Assembly (NCBI GenBank): GCA_030844895.1
Contig: CM061228.1
Location: 35,588,626 to 35,652,625 of the forward strand
Length of the DNA stretch: 64,000 nt
Direction: 5' to 3'
Source: Ambrosia x helenae
Taxonomy: Eukaryota > Streptophyta > Magnoliopsida > Asterales > Asteraceae
Part shown: positions 48,050 to 59,400 of the stretch, in pieces
Position numbering within the stretch: position 1 is the stretch's first letter
How the letters are laid out: each line of letters begins with the position of its first letter
Position numbers and translations under genes: made by a program
The notes under the pieces: model-generated
The model's database searches: none
Told to the model about the DNA's origin: nothing
What the model saw: the letters and a program-made list of their open reading frames with translations, nothing else

Positions 48050-51000
48050 ATGGCTGTCCAATTAGGCAGAATCAGGGTCCTCAAAGATGGATTACGTCAG
48101 CTTCCTCAACAGACATCTAATTTGTCTCCTAAAGCAGGTCCTGTTGTGTACTGGATGTTCAGAGATCAACGGTTGAGAGACAACTGGGCGTTGATCCATG
48201 CCGTTGATCAAGCCAACCGGCTCAATGTGCCGGTGGCGGTTGCGTTTAATTTGTTTGATCAGTTTTTAGGTGCTAAATCTCGTCAGTTGGGGTTTATGCT
48301 TAGAGGGTTGCAGCAGCTTCATCATGAGATTGAGGAAACTCTTCATATACCTTTCTTTTTGTTTCAGGTGAGTAACGTTTGAACGGGTCGTGTTCGCGGG
48401 TTGAAGGGTTCAATTAGAACACAAAACGGATCTTAAAATCATGTTAGACTAGGGATGGGAAATTTCGGACTGAATGCCGGTACTATTTTGGTATATGGGG
48501 CGGTATTTGGTTTTGAATTTAGCTCAATTTGGTATCAATATTATATGGTATGGTAGTAAAGGTTTGGGAATTTTAATGGTACCATAACATAACGGTATAG
48601 ACTGAACATATACGTCATGCTATTTAGTTTTGGTTTTAGCTAAATTTCGGTATAGGTAGTATACGGTTTGGTCTAGTACTAGTTGTCTTTCTCATCCCTA
48701 TGTCAGACTGAACACGACATGAATACGAATACTCACAAGTTGTCACGAACACGACTCATTGTACATGAAATGTCTTCTAATTATTTTTACATATTAATAC
48801 TCAAAAATTACTATTTTACATATACTCTAAATTGTATATAGACAATTACTTTTTATTATAGAGTCTTATATCCATTTCTCTTTTAGGACATAAAGGTTAA
48901 ACGGGTCAACATCCAAACCCACCAGCTTGATAAAACACGACCCGTTTAGCTAAATGTGTTCACAGGTTCGACCCAAATCTGACCCGAACCCTTTTATACT
49001 AAACACAAACTTGTGAATTTTGTTTTAAGCTTGTGTCAAAATTTGCACGCCTATGATTTTTTTTATAAAATTCATATTAAACCACAAAAACTAGAAGTTT
49101 GTAATGATCTGTTACTGTATGTTGTTTTTAGAGCCTGATTCATGTTAAGAACATGTATGTTTGATCCAGGGAGAAGCAGTTGACACAATTCCAAGTTTTC
49201 TAAAAGAATGTGGAGCTTCACTTTTGGTAACCGATTTTTCGCCTCTGAGGCAAGTTCGCGGATGGAAAGAAGAAATAAGCAAGAGGGTATCGGATTCTGT
49301 AGCGATTCATGAAGTCGATGCACACAACATAGTGCCCTTGTGGATGACATCAGATAAGCTAGAAGATTATGCTAGAACCATTAGACCAAAGATCAATAAC
49401 TTGCTTCCTGAGTATTTGATCGAATTTCCAACGATAAAGCCTCAAACAAAGAGTTGGGGTAGTAGTAACAGATCTATTGATTGGGATAAACTTATTGAAC
49501 ATGTTACAAGGTAAGATATTGTTTGATTTTTGTTGAGTTTTGCATTCGGGTTGGAACTTATTTGGCCCGATATGAACTGCAGGGAAGGAGATGAAGTTCC
49601 TGAGGTTGAGTGGTGTAAACCAGGAGAAAGTGTTGCATTGGAAACATTAAAGGACTTCTCAACAACTAGATTGATGAACTATGCTGCAGATCGGAATATC
49701 CCAACGAAGACCAATGCGACTTCTGGGCTTTCGCCATATTTGCATTTTGGGCAGATATCGGCCCAGCGTTGTGCCCTGGAGGCTCGTAGATTTCGCAAAG
49801 ATTATCAACAGGTTAGAACTTGGTGGTGTAAGAAATAGAAACCATATTTTGCTACTGTTATTTGGAATTCTTTTCTAATATTAGTTTTATGATCATTTTA
49901 ATTATTTATTTATTTATTTGCCGTGGAATGAAGGGAGTCGACAAGTTTATAGATGAACTGATCGTGTGGAGGGAGCTAGCTGATAATTTCTGCTACTACG
50001 AGCCTCATTATGATTCGTTTCTGGGTGCGTGTGGCTGGGGTCGTGCAACATTGATGGACCATGCTTTCGACAAACGCGCACATATATACACGTGAGTTCG
50101 TTAGTATTGTCAACTTTTTAACACTTTGGTTGATCACTTACATATGATGTATGCAGGCTGGAGCATCTGGAGAAGGCACAGACTACAGATCCTGTAAAAT
50201 ACTTTGATCGATCTTAGAAACATTGTTGATTTGAACTGTTATATGTTGACGCGTGTTTATATTTCTTAGCAAGCTTGTGGACTTATAAAACGATTGTTGG
50301 TCTTACTTGCAGCTTTGGAATGCTTCTCAGTTAGAGATGGTTCATCATGGAAAGATGCACGGTTATATGCGGTAAATAGCAATCGTTTCTTGTATAGTTT
50401 CTTTTGTAAATTTGAACAATGTGCTGTCTCTAATTGGTATAACATGATTATAACAGAATGTATTGGGCTAAAAAGATCCTCGAATGGACGAGTAGCCCGC
50501 AAGAAGCTGTTGAAATAGCAGTCTATCTGAATGACAAGGTACTTGATAAATCATCAATTCTGTTTAAGGGTCTTTGCACAAATCTTGATGTGGTCATTTT
50601 GACCGTTTTCTTATAAGCGTGTAAATTTGGTAATGTTTTAACTTTTAACCCTAACGGGTTAAATGGATTGAATAAAAAAAAATACCTAATATGGGTTACA
50701 TGGGTTATCCAACATGTATAAAAATATATCAATATTATTTTGATGTAGTTTTTGTAATCGTATTAACTCATTAGTTATTCAAAACGAACACACGTGTTTT
50801 TCAAGTCATCTAATCAACCCGACCCATTTCCTCAAATATCAAATAGATATCATTTCAATCCAGACACTTATTATCCCGCCCATTTTACCACCATTACTGA
50901 AATTTGACTATTTTGCAAATGGCTTTGTTCGCAGTATCATATTGATGGGAGAGATCCAAACGGATACGCTGGCATAATGTGGTCCATTTGTGGTGTACAC

Positions 51001-51285
51001 GACAATGTCCGTATTTTGTTACATGCTTATAATTATTTATTTAATATATAATCTAGAATTTATTAATTTTATATCATTTTTCTTCTTTGTACATTCTTTA
51101 TTTCGTTGCAGGGTTTTCAAGAGAGACCGGTTTATGGGAAAATAAGAAGCATGACCTATGCAGGCTGCAGTAGGAAATTCGACGTCGATGGATACATTGC
51201 GTATGTGAAGAAGTTAGTAAGAGATGTCAAGAAACCAAAAGGGGAAATCTTGGCAAATAGCTTAGCTCGACTAAAAGACACTTGA
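48050..51285 (+). CDS. Class II CPD photolyase, tandem copy 1 (divergent)
   Basis: FAD enzyme that uses blue/UV-A light to split cyclobutane pyrimidine dimers (plant PHR1/UVR2 family). Nine exons: 48050-48367, 49170-49510, 49583-49811, 49934-50091, 50157-50193, 50313-50371, 50457-50538, 50935-51006, 51112-51285. All junctions are GT-AG and in phase, giving 489 aa, close to the usual length of about 495. ATG 48050 directly precedes the conserved LGRIRV. The N-terminal alpha/beta domain (YWMFRDQRLRDNWALIHAVD) is intact, as are LSPYLHFGQISAQR, LWNASQLEMV and MYWAKKILEW. Oddities: three residues are missing near LETLKD; ADRNIP replaces TDRNNP; GACGWGR replaces GAWDWAR; NGFQERPVYG replaces QGWKERPVFG; the exon 8 donor is weak (AAT|GTCCGT). 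The C-terminus is short. It could be a decaying or altered-function paralogue. Confidence 0.92.
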
Positions 51286-52080
51286 TATCCGAGTTAATGT
51301 GATTTGCAAATTAGTTATTGAAATTATTTTTTACATTGAAAAAGGTAAATCAGTATTCACACAACGGACAATTTGTACCATTGACAAACATCTATGAGCT
51401 ATGTATACCTGAAGAAGTATTAATAATCAGTTTGCATTTGTTTTTACTTTTGTTTGATAATCTTTTAATTATAGTTTAGATGAGTTATCAAGCCTTTTTT
51501 TTATAACCTTCCTGATTAGAGAAATCAAAACCAATCTAACTTAAGGTTATTATAACTTTAGAGGGTGTTTGAGATTGAATTTGGAAATTACTTATTGGTT
51601 TTTTGAAAAGTTAATTAAACACATTGTTAGCATGTTTAATTAAACATGTTAACACCTTAGCCTCTTTGTTTAAACAAACGAAACATGTCAACCTGAACAC
51701 ATTCTTTTAATAAAACAAGTCAATTTATACATACACGACCCATTAATCATATAAATTATTTTCATCTCTACTGCTTCGATAAACCCTCTCACGCAATGTT
51801 TGAACCCCGGTTCAAGGTGTAATTAGACCCCTTTAGCATTGGACTAGCCGGCCTGACAACCGAGGTTCAGACCGGAAAGCCAAGTGGTTGAACCGAAATT
51901 TTGGCCGGTCAGACAAAAAATTAATTAAATTTTTCTCGCTTTTACCATTTTTTATAATATTTACGACGTCATCCGGTTCTTACATTCTATCTAACCGATT
52001 CGATAAATCGATAATTGAACCATTAAAAGACCAGTTGAAAACATTGTCATGGTCAGCATTGCATGAATATTGGGAAACAC
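51286..52080. other. Spacer between the photolyase genes
   Basis: 3' flank of copy 1, then an uncharacterised repeat-like stretch (51780-52080) with CCGGTTC/GAACCG words and phrases such as GCCAAGTGGTTGAACC. No gene is recognised. Confidence 0.35.
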
Positions 52081-52204
52081 ATATACCGACCTAGTATGAG
52101 GTGATTGTAATTGAACTTGGTGGTTTGCTAGTAACCCGCTAGCATTTGGTGATGAATAAAATATTTTTTTGGTCGTTAAAAAAAAACATATATCGACCTA
52201 GTAT
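52081..52204 (+). mobile_element. 5'-truncated SINE with 17-bp target duplication
   Basis: A 90-bp body (52098-52187) ending GGTCGTTAAAAAAAAAC is flanked by ATATACCGACCTAGTAT (52081-52097) and ATATATCGACCTAGTAT (52188-52204), one mismatch in 17. There is no tRNA head. The tail resembles that of the full SINE next to it. Confidence 0.65.
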
Positions 52205-52454
52205 TAACCTTTTGCGTCCAACACTTGTAGCCCAGTTGGTTGAGGGCCTAAGGTTTCCTATGGAAGGCTTGGGTTCAATTCCCACTAGCTACATTTGGAG
52301 GACATTGGTGGAGGGGAAATGAGGAATGACCCGGCCATTGGCTTGGGTTCGAGTCCTGATCCCGACCGGTTTTACCGACTATTTCACCGTCGTGACGGAA
52401 GAGTGCTCGAAATTGATTCGTTGAACGTTAAAAAAATATATATTAACCTTTTGC
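52203..52454 (+). mobile_element. tRNA-derived SINE with 13-bp target duplication
   Basis: The 226-bp body 52216-52441 is flanked by ATTAACCTTTTGC (52203-52215 and 52442-52454). The head has A box TAGCCCAGTTGG (about 52229-52240) and B box GGTTCAATTCC (about 52272-52282). A second perfect B-box word, GGTTCGAGTCC, occurs about 75 bp further on. The tail is GTTAAAAAAATATAT. It inserted exactly at the edge of the older truncated SINE's duplication. Confidence 0.85.
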
Positions 52455-52499
52455 CCAAGGTTGTTAGGCGTTACATCATTTAATATTATTTATTAAGTG

Positions 52500-52540
52500 C
52501 AACGTGTACAACATCTAGGCCACAAAAGTTAATAACGTGT
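52500..52540 (+). promoter_or_regulatory. Decayed ACGT motifs upstream of photolyase copy 2
   Basis: The promoter aligns with that of copy 1, but the two TGACGTGT motifs read CAACGTGT (52500-52507) and TAACGTGT (52533-52540). The ACGTGT core is kept and the TGACG half is lost. Confidence 0.5.
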
Positions 52541-52669
52541 ACACTTTCAAACCACAACCTCCACCCCTCATTTTCCCTCCATTTTCTTCTTTCAACTCAA
52601 CCGCCATAACTCCTCCATCTTCATACCCTTTCACAGTTTCACTTACCAAACCAACCATAATATTTTCCA

Positions 52670-55600
52670 ATGGCCACTTCATCCTTAATAGAATCTACCA
52701 CCTCCAACTAGGCAGAATCAGAGTTCTTAAACAGGGTATACATCAGCCATCATCTTTGTCTCCTAAAGCAGGTCCTGTTATCTACTGGATGTTTAGAGAT
52801 CAACGGTTGAGAGACAACTGGGCTTTGATCCATGCCGTTGATCAAGCCAACCGGCTCAACGTGCCGGTTGCGGTTGCGTTTAATTTGTTTGATCAGTTCT
52901 TAGGTGCTAAAGCTCGTCAATTGGGGTTTATGCTTAGAGGGTTGCAGCAACTTCATCATGAGATTCAAGAGACTCTTCATATACCCTTCTTCTTGTTTCA
53001 GGTGAGTAACATTTCTTTTTAATTGTGGTTTTGTTGCAAAAAAAAAAAAAAAAAAAAATGATTATTACAAGTAGGGATGACTTAGGCACGGTTTCTCATC
53101 AATCCCAATATATGTCCGTTGGGTAATTACCCGTCAGGTATAAGGTATATTTGTTTAAAATACCTTTCTTACAATTTTTATTTTGTACAATTTATTAGAC
53201 GAGAAAATTAGCAATGGCGAAGCTTGACCCGAAGGTTCGGGGGGTCGAAAGTCACTAGTTTCGGGGGGTTGAAAACCAGTTTCAGGGGGTCGAAACCCTA
53301 TATTTACAAAATTTTCTTTACGAATACTATATAATCGGAACTTCTGCACGAAAATTATAATTATGAAAACTAAAAGTTAGTGAACTAGGGGGTGTTTGTC
53401 AACCTCTGCGCTAGTAAGTGTTAAAATCATTAAGAGGTCAGACTGGGTAAGAGACGTTGAACCATTAAGTGTTGAGCCTATGTGGTGGTGTTTGGTGGTG
53501 GAGGATGTGGTGGTGGGTTGAGGAGGTGGTGCGTGAGTGGTCGGTGAGGGTTATGAGCACATGTGAAGGGACAAAGGAGTAAAAATTTTATTCAGCCTCA
53601 TTTTGAAACTTAATGGGTAAGAGACTTGCTGCCTGATTTAGAGACGTTCTTCTCGTGGACCAAACACACACTTAATGGTAACTGATTCAGAGATAAACTC
53701 CTAATGGAATCATTAAGTTGTTACCAAACAACCTCTTAGTAGATTTTATTTCTTAAGAATAAAGGAAAATAAAAATAATAAAGAAAATGTTTATGGTATG
53801 GTTCATGTATGTATGTTTCGGTAATCGCGTTGAATATCACCTGATACCATAGCTGTCCCATACCTGCGAAAATTTAAAAAAATGGTCCTATACCCAATCC
53901 CCAAATACCCATATTTTGGTTTCGGGTTTTGCGTGTTAGGAAGATACTGTTTTGTGCAGGGAGAAGCCATTGATACCATTCCCAACTTTCTACAAGAATG
54001 TGGAGCTTCACTTTTGGTTACAGATTTTTCGCCTCTAAGGCAAGTTCGGGGCTGGAAAGAAGAAATAATGAAACGGGTGCCTGATAATGTATCGATTCAT
54101 GAAGTTGATGCACACAACATAGTACCCACATGGGTGGCATCAAATAAGTTAGAATATGGCGCTAGAACGATCAGGCGAAAGATTAATAACCTGCTTCCTG
54201 ACTATCTGATCGAATTTCCAACGTTAAAGCCTCCAGTTAAGAACTGGCCTGCCACAGATAGAACCATTGATTGGGAGATGCTTATTGAAAATGTGACAAG
54301 GTAACATTTTAATCTGATACGGTTTGATTAAATATGAACATGTTGAACATATTTAATCGTTGTGTATGATCAGGAAAGGAGCGGAAGTTCCTGAGATTGA
54401 GTGGTGTGAGCCAGGAGAAGCGGCTGCAAAGGAAACTTTGATGGGAGTTAAGAATGGTTTCTTAACCACTAGATTAAAAAATTACTCTACAGATCGGAAT
54501 AATCCATTGAAGGTCAATGGACTTTCTGGCCTGTCTCCGTATTTGCATTTTGGACAGATTTCAGCCCAGCGTTGCGCTCTAGAGGCGCGTAAACTACGCA
54601 AAGTTAATCCACAGGTATGTGGTGTTTGGAGATATCTTTTGATAGTGTGTTTTTTGATTTATTTTCTAATATCAAAACCGTAACTTTTTGTGTGAAATGA
54701 AGGCAGTTGATGCATTCTTGGAGGAACTGATCATACGCAGGGAACTATCTGACAACTTCTGCTATTACCAGCCTCATTACGATTCGTTGGAGGGTGCATG
54801 GGACTGGGCTCGTGTTACACTCATGGAACATGCTTTAGACAAACGTGAACATATATACACGTGAGTACATTGTTTTTTGATCCTTTCTTTTCGAGTTTGA
54901 ATGATTGATCATTGACATATGATGCATCATATGCAGGAAGGAGCAGTTGGAGAAGGCACAGACTGCAGATCAGGTAAACTATTACATTTTCTTGATCGAT
55001 CTTGAGCAGTCTTTTTTTTTTTTATACTTCTTGGCAAGTTTGTGTACTTATATATGGATTGTTGTTCTTGCTTTCAGCTTTGGAATGCTTCTCAGTTAGA
55101 GATGGTTCATTATGGAAAGATGCATGGTTTTATGCGGTAAGTAGCTTTTTTCTATGGTTCATTAGGGAATGTGGATAGGCTTCTAAAAGCTTAATGTTTT
55201 CATATTGTGGATCCCATTTATATGGATTATTGAAAAGAGGATTCATAATGTGACCTTCAGCGGCCCATCATACCAACAAATACTGTCTGCTTTACTAACG
55301 CCTCACCTACGTGAGGCTCTCGTCCCTTGTGGACCTAACTGTCTTAGAGCACGTTTGTTAAAACCAAGTTTAAGTGCAAACTTCCCGGGAGGCCACCCAT
55401 TTTGAATTGCTCACACACACACACACACACTAAACTATAGATTTCTCTTCTCATCCACAGACAATAAGTCCCAGTATCTCTACCTTTAGATGGACTATGT
55501 AAGATTTGTCTAAAGTACCACTCATAATATGGAAAATACACACTCTTTTGTATAAAATCAGTCTAAGAAAGTATAAAATGGAGACGAATTTGGCATGTAT

Positions 55601-56196
55601 AGATGCTTATGATTAAGTTTTGTTTCTAATTGGTATCAACATGATTAACAGAATGTATTGGGCAAAAAAGATCCTCGAATGGACGAGTAGCCCACAAGAA
55701 GCTCTTGAAATAGCCATCTATTTGAACGACAAGGTACTTTATAAATCATCGACTCAACTTCTATTTCTCGGTCTTTGCTGAATTTGACTGTTATGTAAAT
55801 GACTTCAATTTGTTCACAGTATCATATAGATGGGAGAGATCCAAATGGATATGTTGGCTGTATGTGGTCAATTTGTGGTATACATGACCAGGTCTGTATC
55901 TCTTAGCTCTTTCTGCTTAATTATTTATTTATATAAAGAATGTTCATAATTCATCGGCTTACTTATCATTTCCACGTTTCTGCATTCTTCATCTTTTTTA
56001 GGGCTGGAAAGAGCGACCCGTGTTTGGGAAGATAAGGTACATGAATTATGCAGGCTGCAAGAGGAAATTTGATGTTGATGGATATATTGCATATGTGAAG
56101 AGGTTAGTAGGAGGTATCAAAAAACGAAAAGGCGAAACCTTGCTTGATGGTAAAGCCAAACAGGTTATGAATATTCAAAACTTGCATACCAAGTAA
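52670..56196 (+). CDS. Class II CPD photolyase, tandem copy 2 (conserved core, start codon problem)
   Basis: Same enzyme family and same exon pattern as copy 1: exon 1 to 53001, then 53960-54300, 54374-54614, 54703-54860, 54937-54973, 55078-55136, 55652-55733, 55820-55891, 56002-56196. All junctions are GT-AG and in phase. The flavin domain keeps the usual motifs (NYSTDRNNP, LSPYLHFGQISAQRCALEAR, GAWDWAR, NFCYYQPHYDS, HDQGWKERPVFG, NYAGCKRKFDVD), and the C-terminal tail is longer than in copy 1. The expected ATG (52670) is out of frame with LGRIRV and stops after 13 codons. The coding frame is open upstream to about 52519 but has no ATG. The first in-frame ATG is 52789, inside the first beta strand (YWMF). 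This looks like a one-base loss between 52670 and 52709. It could also be an assembly error or involve a different leader. Confidence 0.85.
53388..53737. mobile_element. MITE in intron 1 of photolyase copy 2
   Basis: A 350-bp insert with imperfect terminal inverted repeats GGGGGTGTTTG-TCAAC and AGAGGTTGTTTGGTAAC. It has subterminal ATTAAG/CTTAAT repeats and no coding capacity. The superfamily (hAT or PIF-like) is not settled because the target duplication is unclear. Copy 1 has no matching insert in its intron 1. Confidence 0.6.
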
Positions 56197-56478
56197 CCAA
56201 CTTGCTTCTAATATTCAATCTAACACCCAAGTTACTGCAAGTCTGTAATACACATTTCAATTACTGGATTTTTTTGGTTACTTCAAATTTTTGGTATTGT
56301 TTTAGTATAACAATCAAAACACCAAAATATATATAATATTTATTTACTTCAACTTTACAATTTTTTTTTAAAATGGTTTTATTTTTCTAAATGCAAGTGT
56401 TACATCAATGATCTATAACTTAATTAGTAGAAATAAATTAAATGAATAGTGTTGGGAAAAAAAAACCAGATTTCAAGA

Positions 56479-59400
56479 TCATCCAACGACTTCAGTTTCT
56501 GCAACTTCAGTTTCATTCTCATTCTTGTTCTCGTTTTCGTCCACAATTGGAGTCAGTGACTTCAGTTTCTGCATAAAGGGAATAAAGTCATAGATACCAT
56601 CTAACAAATAAAACTAAATAAATGGATATATAAAATATCACACGCTACCTCAACAAACTGGGCAGGATTGTCAAGACTAGATGAACCTAGAATGATTTCT
56701 CTCCTCAAGTTTGTTGTTAACTTGTGACAAACTCGCAGCTGAAAGAAATGAAAATATCAAAAATATTTGTTTTTTTTCCAACAAAACATATAGCTATACT
56801 TACCTCTGATCTAGTAGCCCCACCGACAATAAAAACAAAAATACGTTTGCCCATCTTCTGATACTCAGTAATAGCATGCCTAAGAATCGACTCACTGCAC
56901 AGGATGATTCAAAGCTTACATCTCTTTTAGTAACAATAATACAATAATGACACACACACAAAGACACATACCTTGAAGAGCCATCTACAGAATGGCGGGG
57001 CCTAGCCCACGATGATCGCCTGGATCGCTTTGAGTGAGCACAAGGAGTATCAAGAACACGCGCTGACACAGAATGTGAAGCTCCATGAAAAGTTGGACTT
57101 GGGTCATTCATACATGGGTATTCATTCACCGGTAGTTCATTTTTGCTAAGTTTTTCAATCAGTTCCTGAAAAATTATTATTCACTAAATTTTTTAATAAT
57201 GGTATAAGATGTTTAGTTAAAGATTAGTCTCTCACACTGTACCTCAATCATGGGATAAAAGCGTGTTAACTGCCAGGTAGTTTCTTCATCGGGACGATCT
57301 TTTCTAAGACCATGCTTTGTCTGAATTCATATTCAAAAACAAAAGTCAACAAACCATAGAGTTAGTTTGACTTTAACTGGTTAACTTCTAGAAATTCATA
57401 ATCCATGTAATAATAATAATAACAACAACAACAAATCTAAAAAATTTAATACAAAAAAGTGTATGCGTGTCGGCCGTGCCAGATCTGGCATGTTCTGACC
57501 CCTGTTAGAGATGTGATTCTACAGCTTGTACAGCTGGGAAATCTCTATTAGAGGCTCAATCTTAGTTATTTACATGTTATTACCTTCCTAGTATACTTTC
57601 TATTTCATGTATGTATATGTTTGATGTTAATGTTGAATAGTAAACATAGTATTAGTATTACTCCATCATTTTATAGTATCATAACTTGGCTTGAAATTCG
57701 CAGTAAAGCTACCCTCTGCCAGCTCCTCCTGTCCAGATCCTTTTCCTGCTTCTATTTTAAAACTTTGTGGCTATTTAGTTTTGCTAATTGTTCCACCATC
57801 CATATCTGTCTGTGTTCATGTCACCGGAACGCTAGTCCACTGCCAGGAGTTCTCATCAGGACCCTAAACCTGCTGTAACAGTCCATAACGCTATGTCAAC
57901 AAGTGTCCCGAGAAATCAACTGTTGAGCAACTCTTAATTTGCTGCAGAACAGTCTCCTGTCAAACTATTTGTCGCCGTGTGTGTGTTACTTCTGAAAACG
58001 CAACAGATCCGCTTAAGCTTTTTTTCTGTTCAAGGGTGTTTTCTTGCTGGAAGTTGCCACAAATCTTGTTGGTGTTTTTTTTGTAATGTTGTATTGGTTA
58101 TGCTATTCACAAGCAATACCACTCACATGCAAATAACACCCTGGTTTCTTGTTCACCCGATTAGAGACCGAGTTATGGGGACACCCCCTCCCCCCTAACA
58201 AATCTTGACATGATTAACTTCTCAGCTCCAACTTGAGAAGTGTTGTCTACAGCTGTGAAATAGCTATTAAAGGCTCGGTCTTAGTTATTTACATTTAATA
58301 CCTTCCTAGTATAGTTTTGTAAACATAGAAATACTATATTTATCAGCGATTTTAGACCCAAACCCGACCGGTGCATTTTGCCATCTCTACATGGAAAGAT
58401 ATGTACCTTATGATCAAATATTAAAGTTTCTGGTGCTGCCTCGAGAAATCTCATATTGTAAACAGCATTCATGTCATCAGGAGATAGGTTTGCCAACTGA
58501 AAAGCCAAAGAAATGTCAAATAATCTACAAATTATAACATAAAAGTTAATGATAAAGAAAATTGTTACCTCCATTAACTTGGTAAGTTCTTCACTCTCAA
58601 CTTTCTCAGGATGTGTTGCTACATAGATCATTAATAATCTCACCTTGTATTCATATGTTACATCCTGCATGAATATGCAACCGAAAAAAGTGAGAATATG
58701 GAGCCATAACAGATACACACACACGTTCATAATATTTTCTCACCATTTGTTCTTCTAGGAAATTAATGACATCCTTGGTTCCTGCATCTCCAAACACAAG
58801 GTCCTGCTCTAGTTGCCCTAAATCTTTAAGTGCTGTCTCCCGAATAATACCATTAATCTTACCAGCAATCTATTTCAATCAAACCAGGCATTTCTTTGTT
58901 ATATATGCGTAAAATGCTTATTAATTTAATTTTTTATTTTGTTTGAAAAGAATTGACATTTTTAAGTAATATGAAAATTTTTAAAGACTTACAGCAAGAT
59001 GGAGGGATAGTCTGTCCATTTGTTCATTATATTGTGGCAAGGCTTGAACCATCTTTTGCATGTCACGAGTAGTTATCTGACCACCCTCTCTACATGGCAC
59101 AAAAGAAACATTATCAAAGAATTATATAATGTCCGGTTTCAAAAATAGGGATCTGTAAGCTGACCTTGAACCTTGATGCATCTGTGCGGCTTTATTTTTT
59201 AACACAAAGTTTGTCATTTTGTCATGCAACCGTTCACTAGCCTAACAAGTGGCGATCAGCGATTAGAAAACTTATGTTATTCTTTTTTAATCTTAAAAAA
59301 ATGGAGAAAAATGCTGAGAACACATACATCTGCTATGTGTGAATGACGGAGCTCTGACCATATGGGGTCATGTTCCTCAAGAAGGACCTCTTTCTTTTCA

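Noticed and set aside
52537..52669. N-terminal transit peptide extension of photolyase copy 2
   Set aside because: The frame is open but begins at GTG with no ATG, and the same region in copy 1 is clearly 5' leader and promoter.
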